Numbered from the stretch's first letter, positions 28,345-38,105 are shown. The stretch is 44,983 nt of DNA from Eubacterium sp. ER2 (GCF_000765215.1 NZ_JPJE01000014.1:1-44983); one strand, 5' to 3'. A program made the numbers and translations. Notes: a model not told the origin generated them from the letters alone.

Positions 28345-28668
28345 TTACCGCTCCCTGTCATTTTCAAATGAATACTGATGGTCGTACAGTCTGTTATCAA
28401 GCAGAAGAGCCATAAGATGGCGGTTCATCATGTTCCTGTCAACTGTATGGACAGGGATCCTGCGCTGCCCGGCTATGGAAAGTTCCTGGCATATTTCCGG
28501 ATCAGACCGTCCGTCCTGGATATGGAGGACTGCATCCGCCTCATAGATATCATCGGAAAGCAGGATTCCCTCCAGATAAAAGTTTCGTATTCTGGCCTTG
28601 TAATACTGCCGTTTTGATTTTGGACAGCACACATAAAGTCTGGTATCGGTTATATGTTCATTACGCAT
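28345..28668 (-). CDS. Hypothetical protein, 107 aa
   Basis: A 107-residue soluble alpha/beta protein: RLYVCCPKSKRQYYKARIRN, then ADAVLHIQDGRSDPEICQEL and RIPVHTVDR, which looks like a Rossmann- or TIR-like fold. The ATG has a GGAGG site. It lies within the transfer operon with 2-base gaps on both sides. Function unknown. Confidence 0.65.
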   Translation of the reverse strand: MRNEHITDTRLYVCCPKSKRQYYKARIRNFYLEGILLSDDIYEADAVLHIQDGRSDPEICQELSIAGQRRIPVHTVDRNMMNRHLMALLLDNRLYDHQYSFENDRER

Positions 28669-28670
28669 TA

Positions 28671-29156
28671 TCAGTTTGCCTCCTTCAGATCATTGGTTCT
28701 TCCCGGTGTCCCTTCCGGCATGTAGAAATCAAAAGAGTCGGTATCGGAAGTGTAGGTACAGTTGATGTAGTGATCCGATCCATCCAGGCTGTACCGGATG
28801 ATAAAATCGGCCCGTGCATCATTAAAGGAAAATCCGTCCTCCATGACGGTGGCGGCATCCACGTCTATATGATTGTTATACAGATACTCGTAAAGACTGT
28901 TTCTGAGAAAGTCGTACCGGTCCGATCTCTGCTCCGTAAAAAAACCGGATTCATCAGTCAGCTCAAAGCTCTCCAGATCGTAGTCCTCCTTGTAATTTGT
29001 CGGAACGTCCTGGAAAGATTCCCCGGCTGCAGCTTCCACGGAGCTGTCTGCAGCCTGTGGATCCGGATGTCCGGATCCGGGATCTATGGACTGGCAGAAT
29101 ATGAAAATGAGAACGAAAACAATTCCAAGAAGAAGAACACTGGTTTTAAATTTCAT
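28671..29156 (-). CDS. Membrane-anchored hypothetical protein, 161 aa
   Basis: A 161-residue protein with an N-terminal hydrophobic segment (about 5-22, TSVLLLGIVFVLIFIF) followed by an extracellular domain of about 110 residues (YDFLRNSLYEYLYNNHIDVD; DFIIRYSLDGSDHYINCTY). The ATG at 29156 has a GGGAGG site. Its place next to the VirB1-like hydrolase suggests a part of the outer channel. The fold is unknown, possibly NTF2/VirB8-like. Confidence 0.68.
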   Translation of the reverse strand: MKFKTSVLLLGIVFVLIFIFCQSIDPGSGHPDPQAADSSVEAAAGESFQDVPTNYKEDYDLESFELTDESGFFTEQRSDRYDFLRNSLYEYLYNNHIDVDAATVMEDGFSFNDARADFIIRYSLDGSDHYINCTYTSDTDSFDFYMPEGTPGRTNDLKEAN

Positions 29157-29169
29157 GGATATCCCTCCC

Positions 29170-30285
29170 TTACAGATAATTTCTCGGATCAACGGGCGTA
29201 TCGTTTTCCCATACCTCAAAGTGCAGATGCGGGCCGGTGGATGCTCCCGTGTTTCCCACGTAGGCAATGACCTGTCCTTTATTGACATGCTGGCCGTTCT
29301 GTACGATGATGCGGCTGCAGTGCTGATACAGGGTCTTAAGACCGTTCCCGTGATCGATCTGCAGATAATTTCCACGTACACTGTTATAAGTGGACTGGAT
29401 GACGGTGCCGTCTGCAGCGGCATAGATTGGTGTTCCTGCAGGGGCAGCGTAGTCCCTGCCCTTGTGGTTGGTGCTGCCGATCCCGCCCGGTGACGTGCGG
29501 CCGCCGAACTCGCTGGAAATGGATGCTGCAGGACAGGGGTTTGCCAGGTAGCCGCTTCCCGGTGTTCCGCCGCCTCCGGATGGTATCTGTCCGGCCTGGT
29601 AGTCTTCCCAGGTCATGTTGTCAAACTGGTACAGGTTGTATGTGACCATATGGTTGATACAATTGGTTACATACGAAGAACTGGTGGCCCATCCGGCCTC
29701 TTTGATGCCGTTCATGAAGCCATTGGCCTGTGCGGTGGTATAGGATCCGTCACAGGGATTTTTGTATCTGGCTATGGTGCGGCTGTAATATGGCTCCAGG
29801 CTGAGCATCCGGCCACGTTGGCGGATGCAGTCCCCGTAGGTGGCATAGATGGAAAAAGCAGCAGTAGTGACCTCCAGATCTCCTCCGGGTGTTTCCTCGC
29901 CGGTGATCATATCGACAGATCCGGTTGCGTACTGATCCCCGGAAAAATACTTGATCCCGAAAAGGTTCCGGTAGTTGTAGGCAAGACCGGACAGACCCTG
30001 CCCGGATTCGCCGCCGGGACCGTAGGATCCGAAACCGGATTCCGCTATAAGCTGGGCCACTCCGGTGCTGACCGGGATTCCGTAGGTTTCCTGTGTCTTA
30101 AAAAAAGCCTGCATCATGTCAGTGGTGACGAACGGTGGCAGTGTGTATCCTGCAGGCTGGCTCTGGCTTCCCAAGACGGACATGGCAGAAGCCAGTGTTT
30201 CGTATAAGACCGTGATGGTGATAAACAAAATGAGGACTCCCAGGACTGTTGGTATAGTCAACCATTTCAAAAGGCGTTTCATCAT
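29170..30285 (-). CDS. VirB1-like cell-wall hydrolase (glucosaminidase plus M23 peptidase)
   Basis: A 371-residue two-domain wall hydrolase. A membrane anchor (about 5-35) is followed by a glucosaminidase/lysozyme-like domain (about 50-225) with the catalytic Glu in QLIAESGFGS and the motif NYRNLFGIK, a Gly-rich linker, and an M23 metallopeptidase domain (about 250-370) with zinc ligands in NHKGRDYAAP and GPHLHFEVW. It opens peptidoglycan for the transfer channel. It overlaps the VirB4 gene by 4 bases. Confidence 0.92.
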   Translation of the reverse strand: MMKRLLKWLTIPTVLGVLILFITITVLYETLASAMSVLGSQSQPAGYTLPPFVTTDMMQAFFKTQETYGIPVSTGVAQLIAESGFGSYGPGGESGQGLSGLAYNYRNLFGIKYFSGDQYATGSVDMITGEETPGGDLEVTTAAFSIYATYGDCIRQRGRMLSLEPYYSRTIARYKNPCDGSYTTAQANGFMNGIKEAGWATSSSYVTNCINHMVTYNLYQFDNMTWEDYQAGQIPSGGGGTPGSGYLANPCPAASISSEFGGRTSPGGIGSTNHKGRDYAAPAGTPIYAAADGTVIQSTYNSVRGNYLQIDHGNGLKTLYQHCSRIIVQNGQHVNKGQVIAYVGNTGASTGPHLHFEVWENDTPVDPRNYL

Positions 30286-32186
30286 ACACCGCCTTTGAAG
30301 AGAACTTGTTCCTCTTCCGTGAGATGAACCTTCAGCTCCAGGTTCTGGTCACTGTCTATGACAAGGATGCATTGACCCATCTCCAGGCGTGGGATCCGGT
30401 TTTTTAGGGAGGGGGTCAGTTCATTCTGAAATACCCGGTCAATCAGAGGCAGTACATTTGAGTTTTGCCGGAAAAGAAATTTATACTGCGAAAATTCAAA
30501 AATAGTCTTGAGCTTATCTATGTTTTCGTTGGTGGAGCCTTCCGGGATCAGATCCCGGATGGACTGTGTCGCAAGCAGGATCCCTCCGAAGTATTTCCGG
30601 GCTTCCCTGGCATATACGGTAATCTGATCCAGAATAAGCGGCTTTTTAGCGTTGATCCAGCGGTGGGCCTCATCAATAAGGATCATGGTATGCACGATAT
30701 CAGAAAAAGCTAATTTTTTCGCATCGTATAAATCCATCATGGTTTTTCCGTTCGTGACGCAGTTGTCCCAGCAGAGCGCAAGGATCGTATACAGGTAGGC
30801 ATCGAAGATCTCTGCAGGAAGGGACTTGAGCTGCGACAGGTTGAAAGTTACGATCTGCTCATCCGTGATGTTGTCCATGGTCGTATGCCCGTTGAACAGG
30901 GAGCCGTAAATGTTCACAAGGACATCCAGCGTATTTTTCACCCTTTGATACTGCAGAAGCGCATGCTGGATAAGATACATTTCATTCTCGTTTCCTGTAG
31001 TCGCAATGTAGGACTGCATCTTGCGGTCGATCAGATCCCGGAGATCCTCCAGTGTGGGATAGCTTGATGCAGGAAGTCCGGTTACCTTTGTTTCCTTGCC
31101 ATCTGTCAGCTTGACGGACAGCCCGCAGGATTCATACAGTTCATGGAGCGACCGGACAAAATAATTGACTTCCTCGTTATCCGGTTTCCCGGACACAAGC
31201 CTGTAGAAGGTTGTCAGTTTAGAAATATGATTCTGGAAGTTTTTCCCTTCACTTTCGTCTGTACTCTGCAGGATTTCAAGAGGATTCAGCAGTGTGCCGG
31301 CTGCGTCTATCACCTTTCCGCCAAGTGTCCTGGTCAGCAGGGTAAATTCGCCGGAGATATCAAAGGTACGCAGGTAATCTCCCCGGATTGCCCGGCTTTT
31401 CAGCCGCTTTTTAAGGAGCGTGGATTTGCCGGATCCCATGAGACCGAAAAGAACGCCGTTATAGTACATGCGTTTTTCTGTTTTGTGAAATTCATCGAAA
31501 ATGACGTTGCCTCCGGTCGGTGTCTCTCCAAGGTAATCCCCGTAGGGATCTTCCAGGGCGGAGAAATGGAAGGGATTGCCTGCAGCCAGGGTCTCGCTTG
31601 TAATGGGGATGCCCGGGATCTGGAAGGTGTCAGCCTGTGCCGTCATACTGATAAGGCGGCTGTCCCATTCCGCCTTGCCCTCATTGAGGAACACGGAATT
31701 TTTATATCCGCTGGTCTCGAGGTAGGTCATGATGTGCTTGGTACGGTTCTCCAGGTCAAAAAAGGTCCTGGCAGATATATAGATCCGTATATGTATGGTT
31801 TTCATGACCTCATCCATGGTCTCCAGCTCATCGTACAGCTTCTTCATGCGGCGGTACTGGTATTCCGCATCATGACGCTCCGCAAAGGTATTGGCGCTGT
31901 TGTAGCGCATTTCCTGCTCCTGCAGGGAGCGGTTAATGTTCTGTTTGGTTGTAAAAAGATCTTCCGTATGGATATCAACGGTGGTAATCACATTCTCAAT
32001 GTTGCATACCTTTGTCAGCCAGTGGTCATCCACACCCGCTTTTGGAAGCTTATAGACATGGACGCACTGGATATAGCCGTTTCCGGTTTTGATGTACGTC
32101 TCATCCCGGAAATGGATGCCGCCCTGCGGCTGTATGTATGCCATGAGGGAAAGATCCTGTTGTATGGTATTTTTCTTCTTTCGCAT
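30282..32186 (-). CDS. virB4: VirB4-like T4SS ATPase
   Basis: A 634-residue ATPase that drives assembly of the channel. Walker A is GLMGSGKS (248-255) and Walker B is MILIDEAH (501-508). The N-terminal 230 residues are the VirB4-type assembly domain, and the C-terminal motif GGILLATQSIRDLIPEG is typical. The ATG at 32186 has a GGAGG site. Length and motif spacing are normal for VirB4 of Bacillota elements. It follows the 211-residue membrane protein gene by 9 bases. Confidence 0.95.
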   Translation of the reverse strand: MRKKKNTIQQDLSLMAYIQPQGGIHFRDETYIKTGNGYIQCVHVYKLPKAGVDDHWLTKVCNIENVITTVDIHTEDLFTTKQNINRSLQEQEMRYNSANTFAERHDAEYQYRRMKKLYDELETMDEVMKTIHIRIYISARTFFDLENRTKHIMTYLETSGYKNSVFLNEGKAEWDSRLISMTAQADTFQIPGIPITSETLAAGNPFHFSALEDPYGDYLGETPTGGNVIFDEFHKTEKRMYYNGVLFGLMGSGKSTLLKKRLKSRAIRGDYLRTFDISGEFTLLTRTLGGKVIDAAGTLLNPLEILQSTDESEGKNFQNHISKLTTFYRLVSGKPDNEEVNYFVRSLHELYESCGLSVKLTDGKETKVTGLPASSYPTLEDLRDLIDRKMQSYIATTGNENEMYLIQHALLQYQRVKNTLDVLVNIYGSLFNGHTTMDNITDEQIVTFNLSQLKSLPAEIFDAYLYTILALCWDNCVTNGKTMMDLYDAKKLAFSDIVHTMILIDEAHRWINAKKPLILDQITVYAREARKYFGGILLATQSIRDLIPEGSTNENIDKLKTIFEFSQYKFLFRQNSNVLPLIDRVFQNELTPSLKNRIPRLEMGQCILVIDSDQNLELKVHLTEEEQVLFKGGV

Positions 32187-32195
32187 GCTTCCTCC

Positions 32196-32831
32196 TTATA
32201 TCACGTTAGTCTGGTTGGAAAGTTTAAAGAGGATGTTGTGTTTTTTCTTGGCGTCAATGACGATGGCAAGGCCATCCACACCGGTGCCGAGACTTTCCAG
32301 AATGACATTCAGATTTTTATGCTGCATCTCCAATGTTCCGGAAAAATACATCAGATAATATTCCCGGAAAGTCTTGTTTTTTTCCAGCCATTCCAGTTCC
32401 TTACGGCTTTTTTCCAGCCAGTACTGATACTGCTTGTTGTGTGTGTTCTGTATCCTGTGTGTCAGATATTTCTGCTGTTCCTGTGTGTTGCAGGGGTAGT
32501 TCAGTGCCACGATCTTACAGTCACTTCCAAGCATGCGGAACATTTTCATGATCCGCCCCATGTCATAGGAACGCTCGTCAGCATCAATGCTGTTGAGATC
32601 CTTTGTACGTATCTGTACTATGTCCATGTAGGAATTGTCCTTCAGAAGATAGCACTGACAGTCTGGCATATAGCGGACAATGGGAATGGTTTCCAGAACA
32701 GATCTGCTGATTTTTTCCGGCTGTTCCTTGCTGCCCTTTTTCCTGGATATGATGAAACGGATCAGAAAAAATAGGTACAGGAAGAGGACCGCCAGGATGA
32801 ATACGCCGGAGATAATGATTACAGGTGTCAT
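32196..32831 (-). CDS. Membrane-anchored T4SS protein, 211 aa
   Basis: A 211-residue protein with an N-terminal membrane segment (about 4-27, IIISGVFILAVLFLYLFF), a basic stretch and a cytoplasmic domain (VRYMPDCQCYLLKDNSYMDIVQIRTKDL). That domain resembles the N-terminal region of VirB4-type proteins, and it lies between PrgI and VirB4, so it may be a detached VirB4 partner. The ATG has a GGAAAGGA site right after the hairpin at 32849-32866. Confidence 0.7.
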   Translation of the reverse strand: MTPVIIISGVFILAVLFLYLFFLIRFIISRKKGSKEQPEKISRSVLETIPIVRYMPDCQCYLLKDNSYMDIVQIRTKDLNSIDADERSYDMGRIMKMFRMLGSDCKIVALNYPCNTQEQQKYLTHRIQNTHNKQYQYWLEKSRKELEWLEKNKTFREYYLMYFSGTLEMQHKNLNVILESLGTGVDGLAIVIDAKKKHNILFKLSNQTNVI

Positions 32832-32848
32832 GGTTATAATCCTTTCCA

Positions 32849-32866
32849 GGTGCCATTTCTGGCACC
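32849..32866 (-). repeat. GGTGCCA hairpin, copy 13, inside the transfer operon
   Basis: It follows the TAA stop codon of the PrgI-like gene directly. The loop on the message strand is GAAA; the next ribosome site lies a few bases further on. There is no U-tract in the operon direction, but the other strand carries TTATTTTTTG. Confidence 0.75.
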
Positions 32867-33166
32867 TTATTTTTTGTACTGGTCCTTGTCGAATACGGGT
32901 TCATAGATGTAAGGATCCTTTTTAAATACAAAGTAAATGGACTGCCAGTTGCGGCGGTTCTTGTTGTAAGGGGATGGCAGGGACAGCAGCAGTGCGGCCA
33001 CTGCGGAAAAAATGTAGTAGGCCATGTGTAGATCATCCCGTACCAGCCCGGATAACAGATAGGCCACGCCTATGTAGCCGATCACAAAGAAGAAATCTGT
33101 CAGAAAGATATGGTTGGTGACCTTGGTCTCGGACCGGATCTCTTCGGTGGTTGTATATTTTCCCAT
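32867..33166 (-). CDS. PrgI/VirB3-like T4SS membrane protein
   Basis: A 99-residue protein with two membrane segments (about 22-42 and 48-66) and the motif PSPYNKNRRNWQSIYFVFKKD after the second, as in PrgI/TcpE and DUF5592-type transfer proteins that stand in for VirB3. Its position just before the VirB4 pair is as expected. The gene starts 3 bases after the VirB6-like gene. Confidence 0.82.
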   Translation of the reverse strand: MGKYTTTEEIRSETKVTNHIFLTDFFFVIGYIGVAYLLSGLVRDDLHMAYYIFSAVAALLLSLPSPYNKNRRNWQSIYFVFKKDPYIYEPVFDKDQYKK

Positions 33167-33169
33167 GGC

Positions 33170-34987
33170 TTATTTAGCTCCTTTCGGTGTGTCGGATGGT
33201 GTGTTTCCTGTTCCCGGTGTATGTCCTTCCCCGGATAAAGGAGAGTCCTGTGTGTGTCTGTAATGTACAATGTTTTCCTTTTCCATGCCGGAAGATCCGT
33301 AGGTGCTGCCTGTATTCGGGGAATGCAGGTCTGCATCCATTTTCTCGAATGTATGATCTGATGAGGACGGGGCTCCTTCCGGATTAAAGGTATGGAGCGG
33401 ATCGTCAGATGGATTCTGCCCGTCTATATCCGGATCCACATGTCTGGATGCCTGGATGTAAGCCTCATCCCTGCTGTCCATGCCCGGGGCTGTTCCGGCC
33501 GGAGATGCTCCGGCAGAAATGTCCGTGTCTGCAGATCTTTCTGTATCGCCATCGCCTGGAGAAGTACTGTCCGGGGATGTGCCGGCAGGAATGTCTGTAC
33601 CGGAAGAGTTGTCCGGTCCCTCGGCAGAAGCGGACATGGTGGTAGCGTCCATACTGGCTGCCATGTTCGGATCATTTGTATCAGTGGTTTCATCCCGTGA
33701 GTATGCAGAGGAAACATGGTCGGTATCCGTTCCCTCTCTGTCCTGCATCGTATTGTCTCGTTCTGTAGAGGATACGTGATGATGTCCGGCGGCAGCCATG
33801 GAATGCCTTGCCACGTTAGACGCGGTATGTACACCGTGACTAAACACGGAAGCCAGCATTTCGGAGCCTTTGGCTGCAGCATACAGTTTCCCGAAACCGC
33901 TCTGCAGACCAGCATCGACACCAGTAAGCTGCTGGATGAAATTCGGACCGTCTATGATGGCAAAGGCAAGGAAGAGGGTCATAATAGCCTTGACAAGTGC
34001 CCCGGCATCTATTTGTGTGTCAATATATAGCTGCGCCAGGATGTAGATTTTCACAAACACGGTAATGAGCAGCAGAACAAAATAGCTGTCCCGGATCGCA
34101 CACAGGATCCTTGCAGTTTTCTGATGTGAGGTCATGTCTGCAGCGTACAGCACGGAAACCACCCGGGCCTGTACGATTTCAATAATCAGCCGCACCACCT
34201 TGTAAGCCATGCACAGGTAGACAATCAGCAGAGCCAGGAGCTTGAGGTAAAGTGTGAAAAAGTCTATATGGTAACGGTAGTAAAACTCACTGAAAATTCC
34301 TGTTCCCAGCACGCCGTCACTGACTTCGGCAAGCTTTCCGTCAGCTCCATAGGCATATACAAGTTTCTGGCTGAAAATGGACTGTGCATCAGCACTTATA
34401 TCCGCCTCATCGTAGTCTATGGTTTCGTTAATATCGATCATTTCAATATCCCTGTCAGTAACGGATGGATAGACATGTGATTCAATGTTGTCTGAATTAA
34501 TCCCGGCTATGGATGCTGTGTCATCTATGTACAGCCAGTCAAGCATACTGCCCCGGATCAGCTCACAGGAAGAGGTTGTTTGCGTGTCAAGAAGCGCATT
34601 GTTCCAGACCTTTAAGGCATCATTGATTCCGGATAATACGGCTGTAGATCCGCAGAGAATGAAAGCAGCCAGACACAGGTTGATGATGATTTTCGGCTTT
34701 TTTTCATGATTGAATATCAGCATGATTCCCAGCGCAAATAAGGCAAGTGCCAGAAATGCGGTAAATGCATACCGGAACTGGCTGAGGAAGTTCTCCAGAC
34801 TGTCCCAGGTTGTGAAATCAATAAGCTGAAACACCACACGATATAAGGATTCACAGGCATCCGCCAGAGACTGAAGAAGTTTGACAAGCATCCAGCCTAT
34901 GGAGTGCAGTGCATCGGTGATAATATCGCTGTTGACAACGTATGAGCTGTTTTCTAACAGCCATTCTCTTACTAAAGTATCATTCAT
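33170..34987 (-). CDS. VirB6/TrbL-like T4SS channel protein
   Basis: A 605-residue polytopic protein. About seven hydrophobic segments fill residues 25-385. The C-terminal 200 residues are hydrophilic, rich in Ser, Thr, Asp and Pro, with an internal repeat (SGTDIPAGTSPDSTSPG and SADTDISAGASPAGTAPG). I chose the ATG at 34987 (MNDTLV), which overlaps the stop codon of the AP2-domain gene (ATGAATGA), a sign of translational coupling. The longer in-frame start would lie inside that gene. In T4SS this protein forms the inner-membrane channel. Confidence 0.85.
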   Translation of the reverse strand: MNDTLVREWLLENSSYVVNSDIITDALHSIGWMLVKLLQSLADACESLYRVVFQLIDFTTWDSLENFLSQFRYAFTAFLALALFALGIMLIFNHEKKPKIIINLCLAAFILCGSTAVLSGINDALKVWNNALLDTQTTSSCELIRGSMLDWLYIDDTASIAGINSDNIESHVYPSVTDRDIEMIDINETIDYDEADISADAQSIFSQKLVYAYGADGKLAEVSDGVLGTGIFSEFYYRYHIDFFTLYLKLLALLIVYLCMAYKVVRLIIEIVQARVVSVLYAADMTSHQKTARILCAIRDSYFVLLLITVFVKIYILAQLYIDTQIDAGALVKAIMTLFLAFAIIDGPNFIQQLTGVDAGLQSGFGKLYAAAKGSEMLASVFSHGVHTASNVARHSMAAAGHHHVSSTERDNTMQDREGTDTDHVSSAYSRDETTDTNDPNMAASMDATTMSASAEGPDNSSGTDIPAGTSPDSTSPGDGDTERSADTDISAGASPAGTAPGMDSRDEAYIQASRHVDPDIDGQNPSDDPLHTFNPEGAPSSSDHTFEKMDADLHSPNTGSTYGSSGMEKENIVHYRHTQDSPLSGEGHTPGTGNTPSDTPKGAK

Positions 34988-35732
34988 GGTTATGCTCTTT
35001 TCTGATGTATAATTTGTGATTTTTCCGATATACTTCAAAGACGAACGGGGTCTGCCCGGTCGGATCTGTGTCCTTCCACTTCCTCCAGGCATCCAGGAAA
35101 CCACCGTAAATGAGGTTTTCGGCGTTTATCCTGGCAGTGACGGCAGCATCAAGATCAGAATAGGAACCAAGATAGTACCGTTTGCCCTTAAAACCGATAT
35201 ATGCGATATAACGTCCGGTTTTTTGTCTGCAGACGCCCTGGAAACCGCTGGTATTGTCTTTCCTGTATTTCCGTTTTTCCAGGATCTCAATACAGGTTCC
35301 GTCTATCCGGTGGAGCATATTTCCGATATTCTGCTGAACTTCTTTCTGCCGACAGCCACAGCTGATCGTGTTTCCCTGTACCAGGGCATCCTCTGACACT
35401 TCCACCGTCCTGCCACAGCTGCAGCGGCACAGCCAGACAACAGATCCATTTGGTTTTCTCTTTTCTGTTGCTTTCAGCGCTGTCAGTCGCCCAAACCTTA
35501 TACCTGTAAGATCTGCCTGGTTATGGCTGGGCATATGTGCCCGGCAGCCGCAGCTCTTTACTTTTCCGCTTTTCAGATAACTGGCCAGTACAGGTTTTTC
35601 CTTTCCGCAGCTGCAACGGCACATCCAGCACGTCCGTCCGTGCATGTTGGCGGTCCGATACAGGACAGTGAGGGCTCCGTATGTTTTCCCTGTAAGATTC
35701 TCGGCCCTGTTTACGTCCATATGGATATTCAA
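34980..35732 (-). CDS. AP2-domain DNA-binding protein with two zinc-knuckle repeats
   Basis: A 250-residue protein. Two similar N-terminal repeats each have G-x-LT-x-L, then CRCSCG and SCGC (about 13-60 and 72-125), likely zinc-binding. A C-terminal AP2/ERF-type domain (about 165-225) reads GFQGVCRQKTGRYIAYIGFKGKR, then YLGSYSDLDAAVTARI. Such proteins are usually homing-endonuclease relatives; no HNH or GIY-YIG nuclease motif is seen. The start is probably TTG at 35732 because GGAGG sits 7 bases before it; ATG 35720 is too far. It lies between VirD4 and VirB6 genes and its stop overlaps the VirB6 start, so it is built into the operon. Confidence 0.82.
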   Translation of the reverse strand: MNIHMDVNRAENLTGKTYGALTVLYRTANMHGRTCWMCRCSCGKEKPVLASYLKSGKVKSCGCRAHMPSHNQADLTGIRFGRLTALKATEKRKPNGSVVWLCRCSCGRTVEVSEDALVQGNTISCGCRQKEVQQNIGNMLHRIDGTCIEILEKRKYRKDNTSGFQGVCRQKTGRYIAYIGFKGKRYYLGSYSDLDAAVTARINAENLIYGGFLDAWRKWKDTDPTGQTPFVFEVYRKNHKLYIRKEHNHE

Positions 35733-35750
35733 GGATCATCCTCCTTTCTG

Positions 35751-38105
35751 TCAGATTGAATTGATGACAGCTATGAGAGAAGCTCTGTGGCTGTCATGTA
35801 TGGCCGGGTTATGCGATATATCAGCTACCAGTTCTGACAGCGGTATATCATCCGGCAGATGTTTTCCGGTATATTCAAAGTATTTCTGTTTGATCTGGTC
35901 ACGGATAATCTTGTTGGTATCTTCAAGAACACGGCACGGGGGTGTGTCATGTCCCTGGTTATCAGTAACTTCGGCCAGATATTCAAACGTGATATCCGGG
36001 TCCCAGATCCGTTCCCGTATGTTGATATGGCTGCGGTCTTCATCACATATACTGTAGAAATCAACGGTATCCGGATCCGGAAACTCATCAGCTAAATACT
36101 GATAGCGGTACTTGAAGCGGGAGTTGGTTTCGTCACTGCAGTAAATTGGCCAGGGGCGGATGGAATTACCCTTCAGATCCCGGCGTTTCATAGTTCGCTT
36201 AATGACGCAGCAGCCTTCTTCCAGCTCCATGAGCTGGTTAGGATTCAAAAGCGGTTTTTCCTGCAGGGTTTCTGTGATGTTTTTCTCCAGGGAAAGTTTC
36301 TGCCCGGATCTCTGCAGGTCTGTATCGGTCTTGTTTCCTATGTCCTTCGCAAAGGGTTCTGTAGTCCTGGCTGTGTTGGAAAGGATATAAACCTGGTTGC
36401 CACAGTTTGAAATGATCGTTTCCGCATTATCCCCGTACAGGTTTTCAAGCTGGCTGTAAGCCTGGATGATGATGTCAAATGATATATTTCTGCCGTTGCA
36501 TACAGTTACGATATTGGACATACCGTTTACGGGCGGCATGTTGCCTGCCTCCTCGCACAGGAACTTTACATGGCGTCTGCAACGCCCGCCCGAGAAGGTG
36601 GCTTTTTTGGCCAGGACAAAATACAGCTGACTGATAAAGGCGGTCACAAAGAAATTCTTCGACCTGTCATAATCCGGAACGCCGATAAAGACAGCTTTCG
36701 GACGGTCACCAAAACCGATGCTCTCCAGGTCTATGGTATTTTCGGCTGTCATCCTTGCCAGACTCTGATATGTGAAAAGAGTCAGCTTTGAGAGCATTTC
36801 AGAATAAATGGATCCCTTGGTACGGTCACCGGTTACTTCGACAGAAGCATATTTCAGCTTTGCCCGGTCCATCCGGGGACGTTCCGAAAAATAGATGTCA
36901 AGTTTGGTGGTCATAGGACCAAGTTTGGTCATACCAAGTTCCGTAAAGGTATTGATGATACTGAACATGTTGATTTTCTTCTCATTTTCAGTCGTATATT
37001 CAAAAGCATAAGTATCTGGTATGTACTGTATTTTCAAATCGGTTAGAGGATCTGTTTCCTCCTGCAGCTTTTCATAGAACAGGGATTTCTGCAAATCCTT
37101 CTCTTTTTCGGACAGGCTATCAAATTTATTACGCTTGATCTTATACAGTTCATAGCGGCGCTCATTGACTTTCTGGTCTTCCCGGATGCAGTCCTCCGTA
37201 TGTGCCAGGATCATGGCCGTAAGAAGTGTTGCGGCGTTCTGCGCAAAAAAGGCAGATTCCCCGGGAGCATTGTCCGGGTTGAAAATACTGTAGGCAAAGG
37301 TAAGAGCCAGTGTTTCCGCATCATCGTACTCCTTGTTCTTGTATGCCTGTGTGATGATGTCCAGAGGGTTAAAGCCCATGGATTTATCCGGTTCGATCAG
37401 ATTTAAAAGGTAAATGTCATAGCCTCTTTCTGTCAGTGTATGGAAAGAAGACTTGTAAAGCTCAAGCTTCGGATCTGTAATAACCATGGAGGCTTTTTCT
37501 GCAGCCCGTGAAAGAATATCTATGATAGGAAATACAAACATTTCACCTTTTCCGGACCGGGTCATGCCGATAATCAGCGTATTTGTTATGCTGTCATCAA
37601 TATAGAGTCTGTCTCCCTGCCGGAATACCGGCAGGCCGCCTCGTCCTGGAAACGGTGTTTTGCTTTCTGCAATTTCCTTATATTGTTCTTTGATTTCCTC
37701 CACGGTTGCAAAGCGTTCATCACCTTTCTGCCCCACATTGAAAGTGGCGTCAGACAGATATGTCCGGATCTGAAAGACCAGGCTGAGATCAAGAATAATC
37801 AGTAAACAGGCCAGGGCCGTATATAAAAATTTCCCTGTACTGGTATGGATCACACTGACCTGGAACCCGATATTTCTGATGGACAGGCAGTCAAGGAGCG
37901 GAACTCCGGTTCTGAGACCTGTGAACAATGCAATAAAACTGTTTACGATGTAATTAAAGAGCAGGAAAAAAAAGAGATCTGCCAATATGAGCAGCACGAT
38001 AACAATGTACTTGTTGGCCAGAAAATAATTGAGCCGCATGGCCCGTGTTTTATCTCTGGCAGGCCGGATCACGTTATTTTTAATGTCACTTTTAAGCCTT
38101 TTCAT
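35751..38105 (-). CDS. virD4: VirD4/TraG-type coupling protein
   Basis: A 784-residue coupling ATPase that brings the relaxase-DNA complex to the channel. Two membrane segments (about 32-60 and 93-113) are followed by the ATPase domain with Walker A IGMTRSGKGE (179-188) and the Walker B/EEAGN motif FLCEEAGNMPP. The C-terminus is longer than in minimal TraG. The ATG at 38105 has a GGAGAT site. Length and order are normal for Bacillota T4SS. Confidence 0.95.
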   Translation of the reverse strand: MKRLKSDIKNNVIRPARDKTRAMRLNYFLANKYIVIVLLILADLFFFLLFNYIVNSFIALFTGLRTGVPLLDCLSIRNIGFQVSVIHTSTGKFLYTALACLLIILDLSLVFQIRTYLSDATFNVGQKGDERFATVEEIKEQYKEIAESKTPFPGRGGLPVFRQGDRLYIDDSITNTLIIGMTRSGKGEMFVFPIIDILSRAAEKASMVITDPKLELYKSSFHTLTERGYDIYLLNLIEPDKSMGFNPLDIITQAYKNKEYDDAETLALTFAYSIFNPDNAPGESAFFAQNAATLLTAMILAHTEDCIREDQKVNERRYELYKIKRNKFDSLSEKEKDLQKSLFYEKLQEETDPLTDLKIQYIPDTYAFEYTTENEKKINMFSIINTFTELGMTKLGPMTTKLDIYFSERPRMDRAKLKYASVEVTGDRTKGSIYSEMLSKLTLFTYQSLARMTAENTIDLESIGFGDRPKAVFIGVPDYDRSKNFFVTAFISQLYFVLAKKATFSGGRCRRHVKFLCEEAGNMPPVNGMSNIVTVCNGRNISFDIIIQAYSQLENLYGDNAETIISNCGNQVYILSNTARTTEPFAKDIGNKTDTDLQRSGQKLSLEKNITETLQEKPLLNPNQLMELEEGCCVIKRTMKRRDLKGNSIRPWPIYCSDETNSRFKYRYQYLADEFPDPDTVDFYSICDEDRSHINIRERIWDPDITFEYLAEVTDNQGHDTPPCRVLEDTNKIIRDQIKQKYFEYTGKHLPDDIPLSELVADISHNPAIHDSHRASLIAVINSI

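Noticed and set aside
31143-32774. 543-residue open frame on the plus strand
   Set aside because: It lies wholly opposite VirB4 and its neighbour, has no ribosome site or recognisable motif, and is a mirror frame of the real genes.
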